Notes under the pieces: model-generated
Told to the model about the DNA's origin: nothing
The model's database searches: none
What the model saw: only the letters and a program-made list of their open reading frames with translations
Translations under genes and position numbers: made by a program
Part shown: piece by piece, positions 1-11,485 of the stretch
Numbering within the stretch: the first letter of the stretch is position 1
Layout of the letters: each line of letters begins with the position of its first letter
Assembly: GCA_039654915.1 (NCBI GenBank)
Contig: CM077597.1
Coordinates: 87,546,001 to 87,610,000 of the forward strand
Length of the DNA stretch: 64,000 nt
From: Aquilaria yunnanensis
Lineage: Eukaryota; Streptophyta; Magnoliopsida; Malvales; Thymelaeaceae
Reading direction: 5' to 3'

Positions 1-159
1 AGGCGTGTGAGAGAGATTTTATAGGCAAAAATCTCATACCAAGAAAACCCATTTGTGTGCAGGCAATATTTTCATTGAAGTCAAGGGAATAGAGTACTGC
101 CCCTTTTATTGTCATGTTAAAAGGGAAAAGAATCGTCACTTAGCAGCTGTGTTTGTGGA
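1..159 (+). promoter_or_regulatory. 5' flank / leader of the HIPL gene
   Basis: No coding sequence is visible here. The segment directly precedes the start codon of the HIPL gene at 160 and must hold its 5' UTR and perhaps part of its promoter. I see no convincing TATA box at a suitable distance, so the transcription start is unresolved; the window edge cuts the rest. Confidence 0.35.
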
Positions 160-3100
160 ATGATGGAGGGAGGATTTTCTCTAGTTCTATTTCTGATCCT
201 TCCTTGTCTTTCATTTTCTCTTCCATTGTGCACTGATTCCAGTGAGTCGGCTTTTTTTTTTTTTTGTGGGTTAAAGCTTTGTTTTGCAGCACAATTTCTA
301 ACTCTTGATTCGTTTTTGCAGGATCGCCTTTTACTCCCACCACCCAGCTGCAGTTTTGCCCTTACAATGGAAGCACCTGCTGCAACTCCACCCAAGATTC
401 ACAATTGAAGAGACGATTTGAAACTATGAATATTTCTGATCCTTCTTGTGGTTCGCTTCTCAAGTCCATTCTATGTGCAGTAAGACTCTTGCTCTGATGC
501 ATATTCCAAACCTATTTTCACTGCTCTATCTGTGCATGAGCTGCCATCTGACATATTGCTACTTAATTTCCATTCCAAACCCAAATCTTCTAGTCTAGTC
601 TTCTTCCTCTTGGTCAAGAAGATAACCTAGAACATAGACAAACTATGTAGCCCTAAGCATCTTGTACCACGTAAACAACACTCTTTGAATGTTTGAATTG
701 GAAGCTCGAGGGAATGTCATGTGTGCCTTTTTCTTATAATCTTTTTTGTTTTTTTCCTTCCAAATTCCCATATTTTTTCTGTAGCTCTTCTTCTGTCCTT
801 CTGCTCTACCTGTCTGATCCTTTTAATCATGTTATATAACTTGACTAAAGAAAAGAAGGAATGAAGTCTCTTAACTGCACTTCTTTTTTCTAAAACACGT
901 GATAGTCTGCAAAAATTTCAAACTTCAATAATTCCTTGAGGAACTTTCTTGCTTCTGTAGTTGAATAACTAATCGGTAACAAAAAATATAAAGTTGGGAT
1001 TGCCCAACCATTAGTCAAAAGCGTTTAAAGGATTTTAGCTTGAATGAGTGGTTCTTTTTCAAACAGTGTAAAAACTAAGCTTCTAGCATGAAACCTTTGT
1101 GCTGATTTTCATAAACACAGAAGCATGAAGAAACTGTTACCCACAACAGCTCCACAAGCTGCACTACAAAATAACCTAACCATCAAAACGCTGCTCACAG
1201 AGGAATGCGTACTAAATGACTGCGGGGCTTCGAGCTCGATCAAGTTATTATCATACCTAAGAAACAAGTATATGCATGTTGAATCACCGGAAACCTTACC
1301 CAAAAACTACTCTAGATCTCTAGGTTACTTATCAACTTTTGAAGCATGATAAAACTGTTGCCTGTGAACACTTGCAGGAAGAATATATCACTGAACTCTT
1401 ACCTACTCATTGGAAGTAATTCAAAGGTGCCTCATGGTTTTAAGAGTTATGAAATGTAGAGATTAGGACTCCAATGCAAAGCAGCCATGAAGTTATTATC
1501 ATACCTAAGAAACAAGTATTCACCTGTTGAAGCGCCGGAAACCTTACCCAACAACTACTCTAGACCTCTAGGTTACTTATCACCTTTTAAAGCGTGATAA
1601 AACTGTTGCCTGTGAACACTTGCAGGAAGAATATATCACTGAACTCTTACCAACTTATTGGAAGTAATTCAAAGGTGCCTCATGGTTTTAAGAGTTATGA
1701 AATCTAATCGCTAACTGATGTGGTATGTGCAGCCATGAAGTTGCAAAATAGTAGTTCTATTAATCGTAACTGAGGAACAAGACTTCAACTGAACAAAAAT
1801 TGCCATCAAACCTAGAAAAGACAAAGGTTCTTCCTGCAATAGCTCCATTAGCTGCATCTTAAAATAATATAACCATCAAAACATTGACTACTTAGTAAAG
1901 CAGACTGAACTGAAAGACTTAGGGCTCAGGCAAGTTATGATATGACTCCACGAATAGGGTTACACCTGCTAAAGCACCGGAAACCCTACCGAAGAACAAT
2001 GTTCATAGTCAGCAAAAAGAAGTTTAAATCACTAAATGAATTGATGAAAACTCTCAGCAAGTATTTCAGAATTCCCAGAAGAGAACAGACAAAAAAACTT
2101 GTCTTCTTTTGACAGGAAAACTGATTTTCATCACATAAATGAATTCTAGATATTGACAGATGCTTTATTGATTCCCGAAGAAGGCTAATGGGTCTAGCTT
2201 ATCAGATTCATATATAAACAAAAGCCACGCTCCAGTGGTTATAGCTTAATCAAGTAGTACAAATGATTAGACCTACAACAATTTACAAGGTGCTATTACT
2301 GAAATCTTAGTTTACTGTATCAATGTGCCTGTTTATGACTTTGTTGTGAGCAAATCTTTAAAACACCAACAGAATATTATCCAAGCTAACTAATAAGAGT
2401 AAGAACCCCAAGTTTACAGTGATACCTAACCACGTAGATTTTCTTCATGCTTATGATTTGCCCAAAATATCAGTAATGGGCATAATAAACATTGAATTTG
2501 TCCTTTTATATTGCATTTCTATCAGAGGAAATATTTTTCTTCTCAACTGTGTGCTCTTAAACTTCAAGCCAAATGGCTGATATTTTGATCAGCAGTCTGA
2601 ATCACATAACTTGTCGGTGTCTGCTAAGCTCGATCCATAATCTTCCTCAGTTTATTTTTATTTTATTTCTTATTTTTTTGTTTTTTTTTCTTCTGTCTAT
2701 ATCAATAATGGATGATATTTTCATCATCATTCACAGACATGCGATCCATTCTCGGCCAAGCTATTTAGAGTTGATTCTGTGGCCCGGCCAGTACCTGTAC
2801 TGTGCAACTCAACTGTTTCAGAGAACTCAACACAATCTATCCAAGCGAAAAATGATTTCTGCTCCCAAGTGTGGGATATGTGTCAGAATGTGTCCATACC
2901 AAATTCCCCCTTTGCAGCATCATTACAAGGACAAGCTGGATTACCAGCCAATTCTAACCTCACACAACTATCCGAGCTTTGGCAGTCGAAATCTGACTTC
3001 TGCAGTGCCTTTGGTGGAGCGTCTGATGATGGTTCAGTATGCTTTGATGGAGAACCTGTAACTTTAAATGACACCAAAACTTCTAGCCCACCACATGGTA

Positions 3101-5161
3101 TATGTCTTGAAAAGATTGGAAATGGTTCTTACCTCAACATGGCTGCACACCCAGATGGATCCAATCGTGCATTTTTCTCAAATCAACCGGGAAAAATCTG
3201 GTTGGCAACTATTCCTGAACAGGGATCAGGAGGTACATTGGACATTGATGAATCAAATCCCTTCATAGATCTAACAGATGTGGTCCGTTTGGACACTGAA
3301 TTTGGAATGATGGGCATGGCATTTCATCCTAACTTTGTGCAAAATGGACGGTTCTTCACGTCTTTTAATTGCGACAAAGTAAGATGGCCTGGATGCAGTG
3401 GGAGGTGTTCATGCAATTCAGATGTGAATTGTGATCCTTCTAAACTAGGTTCAGATAATGGTGCCCAACCATGCCAGTATCAAGCTGTCGTGGCAGAGTA
3501 TACTGTCAATGGTACAGCAACCCGAGCTTCCTTGGTAACCATCTGCAAGTACTGAAGGTGGCTCAGTATTTTGTATGTCCATAGCTTCAGCTGAACTTTA
3601 TTTATTTATTTTTCTATTTTCCAGGCCAAAAACGCTCAACCATCAGAAGTAAGAAGGATATTTACCATGGGCCTTCCTTTTACTGGTCATCATGGTGGGC
3701 AAATACTTTTTGGACCTACTGATGGGTACTTATACTTCATGATGGGGGATGGTGGTGGTGATGGTGATCCCTACAATTTTTCTCAAGACAAAAAATCTTT
3801 GCTTGGGAAAATCATGAGACTTGATGTTGATAACATACCAAGTGAGTAGTTTGCTGCATTTTCCATCAAGAAAATTATGTTGTTATTTGAAGATAACTTC
3901 AGTAATTTTTTTTTAAACTAAAAATAGTACAAAACACATTAAACTTATTGCTATGCTGAGTCTTGGTTGTTTAAGATCCCTTTCTATCTTATAATGACTG
4001 AGCACAAACATGGTAACTGGCCAAGGACTAGATATCTCTGATCTCAGCATCAGGGAAGCGCAAGAGAAGCAGATTTTGCTTCTATGATTTGCTAACAAAG
4101 CATTATTTATTTCCAGGTGCTGCAGAAATAGAGAAACTTGGTCGATGGGGAAATTACTCTATACCCAAGGACAATCCATTTGGTGAAGATAATGAATTGC
4201 AGCCTGAAATATGGGCTTTAGGACTAAGGAATCCCTGGCGATGTAGTTTTGATTCACAAAGACCTTCCTACTTTATGTGTGCTGATGTCGGGCAGGTTCA
4301 AGTTTTTACTCTTTTCTTCCACAATATAGGGCCTGCTGACACCATATGTTAGCAGCAGCTCAACTTAGACAAAAAAGCTACTGGATATCTTTTCCTTGTT
4401 TTTGATGAATTTGATGATCGGATCTGAACAGGATACATATGAGGAGGTAGATACCATCACCAAGGGTGGAAATTATGGTTGGCGTGCGTACGAAGGCCCA
4501 TATCTTTTCACTCCTATATCATCACCTGGAGGAAATACTTCTGTGAAGTCTATAAACGCAATCCCCCCAGTTATGGGATATAATCACTCGGAAGTAAATT
4601 CGAATGAAGGATCAGCAGCTATAACAGGAGGCTATTTCTATAGGTCCACAACGGATCCATGTACCAATGGAAGGTATGTCAGACTTGTTATTCCAGCATT
4701 TGAATGATTTTATGTCAATGGCAAGGTGAAGAACACTGAGAATTATGCTGCGCCGCAGGTACTTGTATGCAGATTTGTATGCTGGTGCCATGTGGGCTGG
4801 AATCGAGGACCCTGAGAATAGTGGCAACTTCAGTACTACCAAGGTGGCTTTTAGCTGTGCAAGTGACTCTCCCATAAAATGCAATTCTGTGCCACAGAGT
4901 TCTCTTCCAGCATTGGGATATATATTCTCGTTTGGGCAGGACAACCGCAACGATATCTTCCTTCTGACCAGTAGCGGAGTTTACAGAGTCGTTCGTCCCA
5001 GTCGCTGCAACTTCGCCTGCTCGAAGGAAAATGTTTCTGCAGCTTCGGGCCCAGCGCCCACCACTTCTCCCTCTTCAGATGCACACGGCTTGACTCTATT
5101 ACAACCTTTTCTTCCAAGTCTGTTCTTTACAGCTGTTCTTATGCTAGTGTGCTTGTTGTAG
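160..5161 (+). CDS. HIPL1: HIPL-type glucose/sorbosone dehydrogenase-like protein, GPI-anchored (7 exons)
   Basis: Exons 160-241, 322-479, 2737-3534, 3625-3841, 4117-4295, 4432-4673 and 4759-5161 join in frame to 692 codons. The N-terminus is a hydrophobic signal peptide (about residues 1-22) followed by LPLCTD. A Cys-rich folate-receptor-like segment follows (FCPYNGSTCCN, SLLKSILCATCDPFS, PVLCNST). The central part is a glucose/sorbosone dehydrogenase beta-propeller (GMMGMAFHP, GLPFTGHHGGQILFG, MMGDGGGDGDP, ALGLRNPWRCSFD, GGNYGWRAYEG). The last 25 residues are hydrophobic after a Ser/Thr/Pro stretch, as in GPI-anchor signals, so the protein probably sits on the outer face of the plasma membrane. 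Plant HIPL proteins are named for similarity to animal Hedgehog-interacting protein; their substrate is not established. Exon 1 was chosen because 160 begins the signal peptide and the 241/322 junction restores the conserved FCPYNGSTCC block. HIPL1 versus HIPL2 is not resolved. Confidence 0.9.
1125..2010 (+). repeat. Intronic tandem duplication, two close copies plus a diverged third
   Basis: Inside the 2.26-kb second intron of the HIPL gene, 1242-1455 and 1490-1703 are near-identical 214-bp units with a 248-bp offset. Both contain the landmarks CACCGGAAACCTTACCC or GCGCCGGAAACCTTACCC and AAACTGTTGCCTGTGAAC. A more diverged copy spans about 1820-2010 and also resembles the 1125-1241 segment, which suggests an older, longer unit. 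Open frames in the units are short and not conserved between copies, so I treat this as non-coding duplication. Confidence 0.75.
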
Positions 5162-8100
5162 TACACTCCTCTGGTTTTTTCCTCGCAAAGAGCTCCATGG
5201 TAAGGAAAATGTTGGTTCAAAGTTAGGTCCGTTTTGTTCCAGTAATGAAAACAGTATCTGAAGGGAGCAGTTAGAAGAGAGTAATTTATTAGGATCAATT
5301 TATTTCTTGTACTATAAGCAATTCACTTTTAAGAAAAGGGGTCCACTTCGGTTTTGAGACAGAACCGCCTTAATTTGTACTATATAACTTTTGATCATAC
5401 TAAATCGCTCTCATAGGATGAGGGAATGAGCAGAAGAGCATTAGGCATGCCTGGTGAAAAAAAAAAAGTCATCGCACATTTTTTTAGAACATGCTATTTA
5501 ATTTAAATCATTTTAATTATTTGCAGATAACCTGAAACCTCAAGAGAGATGTATATTTATGTATGTCCTTGCTCTCCTAGCTCTGAGAGACGCTGGGAGT
5601 TTGACTCCCACCTTCACCAATTCCCTGTACAATGTTATTAAATGTTCGTTTAAATACCTTCCATGTATCTCTGTATGTACTCAGAAAAATGCTTATGCGT
5701 ATAAAAGAAAAAATTTTATATTGTATTTAGGTTAAAAGAAGTTGTGTTGAGTTCAAGAAAAAAGTGATGGCAACTTTTGAGGTAAAATTCAATATATTTT
5801 CCCCTTCGGGTAGGAAAAATAGGAATATAACAAACCTAATTATCCGTCATGCCAACAAGGTGTAACCAACCTGTTGTTAAGGGCATGCAATGATCCAATG
5901 GTTTGTGATGCATTTGGCAGATCGAAAGGCCAAACCTATTTGCTCTTTCAGAGCAATAATTTGGCGAGTGCCAAAGGAACCTATAAACTCTTAAAAATGC
6001 CTCAAAATGCTACCGCTATAAGCACCGGAAGGTGAAGCAAGCAAAGATATAAACAGGCGCCACCTAATGACACTTCATTCCATTAGCGAGGGAATGACTC
6101 AGACAGGTTTATCACCGTCGACTGGGTAAAGATTTTTCTTGGTTTCTGAAGATACAGTTCTTATGTGTCTGCCTTGGGAGTTTTCTAGTTCACCCATAGC
6201 TTGTAGATGTTAATCTTTGTTGCTTCATAGACACGTTTTCCATCTAGGCTTAGATCTCGCTCCACGATTTTCTGATTTTCTGGCTTCTTCTCTCATCCAC
6301 AGAGGAGTGCGAAAGGGGGATTCTTTCTTCCATTTATCTTTCCTGCAGAACCCATATGCCTTCTTCCTACCTGCAATACACGGGACATTAGTGAAAATGC
6401 TAGTGGAATGACACAAATTTGGAAGCTGCATTGAATACTGTGGCTATATTCATCAACATACTTCTATTTTCTTTGAAGAAGATAGAAACAGTGTTTTCGT
6501 GCCAGATGCAGCTAATGGGCATAAGAGGTATCACTATCAAATATGTCAGCATGGAAACCGTTCCAACACCAAGAAATTCATAATGCCATCTTACAAACAT
6601 TTAGTAACAAATGGCAAAATCCAAACTACAATTTCTATGGCTTTCCTACTTCAATTAAATAAAACTTCACATGGGAAAACAAACATATGCACCTGCAGAA
6701 GAAACTTTAAGGGCAAAAGATCAATCAGACAATCAGACAATGACATCAAGACAAGGAAACAAAAATTGAAAGTAAGACCCAAAGAACTAGAACAACTGGA
6801 GGCATGGCAACTGCATCCAACATTTATTGGTATATGCCACCAGTGATTTCATCCCTGAAAACGTCTTCTCGTTAACCCCAATTGCTTAAGAAATACAAAG
6901 AATGCAACAATAAGAGCCTTTTTACTTCAAAAATTAGATTGTTACTTCTAAGTGGAAAAGAGGAAGAAGGGAAAAGAGAGGGAAATCTTCCGTCATCAGC
7001 CTTGTAATAGATTTACAAACATATAAAAACAGGCACACTGAAGATGAAAAGGGGAAAAGTTGAGAAGTTAAGGGAGAGAAGAAATATATATACTTTTCCC
7101 TGGAGGAATAGACAGGGAAGAGTGATCAGTGACAGATGTGTATCTAATTTTCATCAAAAATAAATAAAAGGAAAATTTGTGAAGTCTCAGGCTTGTATAG
7201 AACTGTAAAAAAATATAGAACTTTACTCAAACTAAGAACCATTCCCAGAAGTTCTGCTCTTTCTGCCTGAGATATTAGATGACTCATCTTTAGAGTTAAA
7301 CCTTGAACCATTAATCCAAGGGATATTAAACATTAACAGTCACCATGAGATGAGACAGTGAACTGACTGCTCATGGCTTTAAGTGATGGCATATTCAACA
7401 AGGAAACAGAGATGCCCCAAGGTGAATCATTTTCAGATTTCATCTACATGCCTAATCTTTCCACCTCTTTTAAATAGCAAATCAAGGAGTTTTTTCTCCA
7501 CCCAAGACAATGATGCTTTTATCACTACAATCTCTAGTTCACTTTCCTCAATGTTATTTCCTTGTAATTATTCACATTTCTAAGACTTCTTCCCCGCATT
7601 ATATGATTTTGACATAACCTTAGCAGCTGGCTGAACACCTGAAATTTGTAAAGTTCAGGCGAGAAAATTGAACTCTTGATCCAATAAAATGATAATTTAT
7701 TCTCAATGACCAGGCTGAGAGAATTATTACCATTCCAATTAATAACTAAGCATCATAATAATCAAGAGAAGAATTTCACATAAATTTCTCTAGAAGTCCA
7801 CAATCTTGATCAAATGAAAAGCATATCGGAACCAAATGAGCAGACAAGCTATATTGAGGGCAGAATCCCTTTTGAGTTTGATTTTCATGAATCACTCTAA
7901 TGGAGAGAGACAGATGATAGATACCAGTCACCTGTAATTCTTTATCTTGATGTGGAAAGAAACCAGTGCAAACTCTGCTCCAGCTTATGCCTGCACCAGC
8001 ACGACAGACAATGACTAAGGGCAATTTCTCAAACCGTATAACCCACCCTTACAGAAACTAAGATGCAACAGCAGCTGGCAGCCATATGAAATGAACTACA

Positions 8101-8944
8101 AGCCAGCTTGTGCATGTCAGGAAATGTTTCAAGTATAAACAAGTTGTTAGTTGGTCCTCAAATGCTCATAGAGAATAAGGTTGATACGGACCTGGGATAA
8201 TAATTTAGCTCAAAATTTGTGATTTCAGCAGATAACAGTCACTTAAAGAATTTGGAATCCTCCTTGCTAAGAGTAGGATGGTGAACAGAGCACTCTTGAT
8301 AAGCTTCTAGATGGTGCCCAACCTTTGAAGATCATCAAAATTTTAAAATCATTAATTGGAGGCAGGTCTTTCTTTCATCATATAATCTACACATCTGACT
8401 CTAAAGAAATTATTTCTAGCCTATATTGTTGAATTCAAGTAAAAAAAATGTTAATAACATATATAAAAAACAAAATGAAATGGCAGTAAAATCACTTGGC
8501 CACAGCATGTAAAAGACAAAGACTTTGGAAACACAAAAAAGCATAGCTCACACAACTAGCCATTTTGGATGATATGAGATGGAACCAAAAGACACTGTCA
8601 TAAAAAAGTTCAAATGAAAGGGACAAAAAAAAAACTTAATCCATTTTTAGACATGACAGATGAAACCCCAATGTAAGTCCAAGAAAAATACTGTCCTTTG
8701 CTTAAAAAAAAAATTGATGACAGCAACCATAGATTTCACTCTTTCTGGACTTGCAAGTAATAAAAACACTGTTCACAGAATTGAGTAACAATGAGGTCAG
8801 AGAAAAGATAAGCATGCAACACTTCAAAAGGTTCAGTTTGAGGATCTTCTGTGCAATTAGAAAAATTTCTATGGAAATAAGGTTGTTAGTAGAACTCTCA
8901 CAATAAAAAACTTTGGGGGGCTTGATGCATGACGTATCAACCAG
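5162..8944. other. Intergenic stretch between the HIPL and PPR genes
   Basis: No gene can be supported. The left part should hold the HIPL 3' UTR and the right part the 3' UTR of the minus-strand PPR gene. The open frames present are short, lack family motifs and are interrupted by A/T runs. At about 5570-5620 there is a weak tRNA-like T-arm pattern without an A box, which I do not call as a gene. Confidence 0.5.
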
Positions 8945-10672
8945 CTACAGCACAAAACCAAGTTCATTCACATAGCAAGCCCCAGCTAGCTTCAACTGCC
9001 CATCTAGCTCCTCAAGGAATGTATAGATATTCTTAGAAGCAAGATGTGATTTATCAGCTGCAGCAAACTGATGAATCGTATTACCCATTTCAATCCAGCT
9101 GGATCCAGGGCATTTCTTTTCTACGCCTAATCCCCTCATTCTTTGCCTGATCTTTGCAACCTCATCCCATCGACCAACTTCAGCATACATACAAACTAAA
9201 AGAGTGTAGTACCCACTATTGTGGGGCTCCAAAAGCATCAGTTCCTTGACAGCTATCTGAGCAATCTCCAAGTTCCTGTGAAGCTTGCACCCACCCAGAA
9301 GTGCACCCCATATAACAGAGTTAGTTTCTGACTTCATGCTTCTTATCAAGTTAAGAGCTTCTTCAAGTAAACCAGCTTTGCTCAATAAATCAGCAAAACA
9401 TCCATAGTGTTCGACTCCAGGGATGATTGAATAACGAGTTGTCATGTGTAGAAACATTTGATGGCCTTCTTCAACAAGTCCTCCATGAGTACAAGCACTA
9501 AGAACACTCAAACAAGTGACCCCATTTGGTCTGAGTCCTTCCTTCTCCATCCTCCTGAACATCTTGAGTGCTTCCTCAGAGTAACCATGAACAGAGAGTC
9601 CTTCAATTATTGAGTTCCAACAGAAAAGGTTTTTCTCTCGCAATTTGAAGAACACCACTAGGGATGCATCCAAACTCCCACATTTAGCATACATATCAAT
9701 CAAAGCAGAGCCAATGTAAACATCAAGATCAAATCCATTTTCCATCACATATAGATGTATGTCCTTACCTATATCAAGTGCTCCGAGATGGGCACAAGCT
9801 GAAATAACAGTTGCCATTGTCACCGCATCAGGGTTGACATTGTTCGCTCTCATGTCATTAAAGATAGCTACCGCTTCTCCAAATTGCTTGTTTTCAGAAT
9901 AGCAGCTGATCATGGTAGTCCAGGAAATTATATCTTTGACTGGCATTTGATTGAAGAGGGACTCAGCTGACTTCACATCTCCTACTCTTGCATAGCCATC
10001 AATTATAGTGTTCCACGAGGCAGAATTCCTTTCTGGCATCTCATCAAATAATGCTCTGGCTAAATACAAATTCCCAGCCCGTATATGAGCTGAAACCATC
10101 GTTGTGACTGCAAACGCATCTCTCTCAGGCATTTCATCGAACACCCTCCTGGATTCCACGAATTGACCCATGTTAGAATAAAAATCAACCAGCGAAGTTT
10201 GGACATGGCCGTGAGATTCACAACCATGTTTCCAAACGTGACCATGAACAGATCTCCCGAGCTCCAAAGAAAACAAGAAACCACAAGCCTTAACTAAAGA
10301 CGAAAAAGTGAAACTCGTAGGGCCAACTCCAACACGTAACATACCAACGTAATACTCAAGAGCTTGAACTGTGTAATTACAGTGAACCAGGCCTCTGATC
10401 AATGCATTATACACAAAAACATTGGGTTCCTTCATCTGGGTGAAGGCCACAACTGCATAATCCATGCGACGGAATCCGGTGCAAGCAGAAACAAATTGGT
10501 TGGTCCAAAAGCAGTCCTGGTTCGCACTGTTCTTGACCATGGAGGCGTATAAACACTCCAACTGCTTTGGCGTCGAACATTTCTTGATTCGACCTAACAT
10601 AAAACACTTTCCAATTAATTCCGGTTGCTGAGTTAGCTTCTGTCGGAAGATGGTATTTTTCAGCTGGGTCAT
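8945..10672 (-). CDS. PLS-class pentatricopeptide repeat protein with E-type C-terminus
   Basis: A single uninterrupted 575-codon frame, as is usual for plant PPR genes. The protein is a run of PPR units with the P/L/S pattern, for example NVFVYNALIRGL, NSASWNTIIDGYARVGDVKSA, DIISWTTMISCYSENK, DVYIGSALIDMYAKCGSLD and NLFCWNSIIEGLSVHGY. After the last repeat comes the E region (VIWGALLGGCKLHRNLEIAQIAVKELMLLEP, YYTLLVCMYAEVGRWDEVAKIRQRM, PGSSWIEMGNTIHQFAAADKSH). The C-terminus stops before a DYW deaminase domain. Proteins of this class normally bind organellar RNA in mitochondria or chloroplasts and recruit a deaminase for C-to-U editing. The target site cannot be read from sequence alone, and I do not assign an orthologue. 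Codon 1 at 10672 is the only upstream Met in frame; organelle targeting is inferred from the family. Confidence 0.92.
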   Translation of the reverse strand: MTQLKNTIFRQKLTQQPELIGKCFMLGRIKKCSTPKQLECLYASMVKNSANQDCFWTNQFVSACTGFRRMDYAVVAFTQMKEPNVFVYNALIRGLVHCNYTVQALEYYVGMLRVGVGPTSFTFSSLVKACGFLFSLELGRSVHGHVWKHGCESHGHVQTSLVDFYSNMGQFVESRRVFDEMPERDAFAVTTMVSAHIRAGNLYLARALFDEMPERNSASWNTIIDGYARVGDVKSAESLFNQMPVKDIISWTTMISCYSENKQFGEAVAIFNDMRANNVNPDAVTMATVISACAHLGALDIGKDIHLYVMENGFDLDVYIGSALIDMYAKCGSLDASLVVFFKLREKNLFCWNSIIEGLSVHGYSEEALKMFRRMEKEGLRPNGVTCLSVLSACTHGGLVEEGHQMFLHMTTRYSIIPGVEHYGCFADLLSKAGLLEEALNLIRSMKSETNSVIWGALLGGCKLHRNLEIAQIAVKELMLLEPHNSGYYTLLVCMYAEVGRWDEVAKIRQRMRGLGVEKKCPGSSWIEMGNTIHQFAAADKSHLASKNIYTFLEELDGQLKLAGACYVNELGFVL

Positions 10673-10997
10673 GGCCTTCGTGGCTCATGACGTTAAATTA
10701 CACAGTTTTCTCTCATGGGCGAGAGACAATCATTCGCCCACGATTCCAATAATTTGGGGCTCTGAGAATTTCGATATTAACCAGTTTCATACGAGAACGT
10801 CGAGGATTGCTTGGGGGGCCTTTCGCTACAAGAGATTTGAATCGAAGGAAGGACATGTTGCAGAGACCGTAGAAAAAGGTAAAAACTGCAGACTTGCTTC
10901 CCAATTTTTAACTATTTTCATGATTTGGTCCCTATCCTCAAAAGTAAACCAAATTGCTCTCTATCTTTTCCGCACGCCCTTTCTTTCACTGATTCAA
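10673..10997. other. 5' flank of the PPR gene up to the Helitron end
   Basis: About 325 bp upstream of the minus-strand PPR start, holding its leader and proximal promoter. No other gene is visible. The Helitron 3' terminus at 10998 therefore lies very close to the PPR promoter. Confidence 0.4.
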
Positions 10998-11027
10998 CTA
11001 GTTTCATAACCCGTCTAACGGACGGGT
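10998..11027 (-). other. Helitron 3' terminus: hairpin plus CTAG
   Basis: Read on the minus strand, ACCCGTC/GACGGGT arms (7 bp, 5-nt loop, 11009-11027) are followed by about 7 nt and then CTAG at the end, with host T next. This matches the known Helitron 3' architecture (hairpin about 10 nt before CTRR), which acts as the transposition stop signal. Confidence 0.8.
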
Positions 11028-11485
11028 AAATAGGTCATACAAAAACATTTCTAAAATGAAACCAAATTCTCTGATGTGTTACAAGTAAAACCATGTGCAT
11101 TCAATCATGATATATAAACAAACAGTTATATAATGGAAGGATCTTCTATTATTGGAAATTGTGTGGCAATGTCAAAGTTCTCCACTAATTCGATCCTGTG
11201 AACAAAGGAATTAATAAGTAGATGTGGGAGACTGTAAAGGCATATGTAAATATTGATGAAAGTATAAGTGCATGAAAATAGGAAAATGTATAAATAGAAA
11301 AAGGAAAAGGAGTACCATTCATGGGCTGCAATCAAAGTGTACACGAATGCATCAGGCTTTATGTGAGCATGAGATCTGGAATGGGTATTCCTAAGGTCCA
11401 ACCTATGGAGATTTAAAGTTAATAAGAAACGTTATTGTGGAATGTAAGCTGCGAAAAGAAATAAAATGAAATGTGAGTGTACGGA

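Noticed and set aside
160..408. 82-codon frame reading straight through the first HIPL intron
   Set aside because: The poly-Phe part is a T-rich intron; splicing 241 to 322 restores the conserved FCPYNGSTCC block in another frame.
2573..3061. 162-codon frame overlapping HIPL exon 3
   Set aside because: It runs from intron into exon 3 in the wrong frame; the true frame carries the family motifs.
5570..5620. tRNA-like T-arm pattern (GGGAGTTTGACTCCC)
   Set aside because: No A box or acceptor stem is found, so neither a tRNA nor a SINE can be supported.
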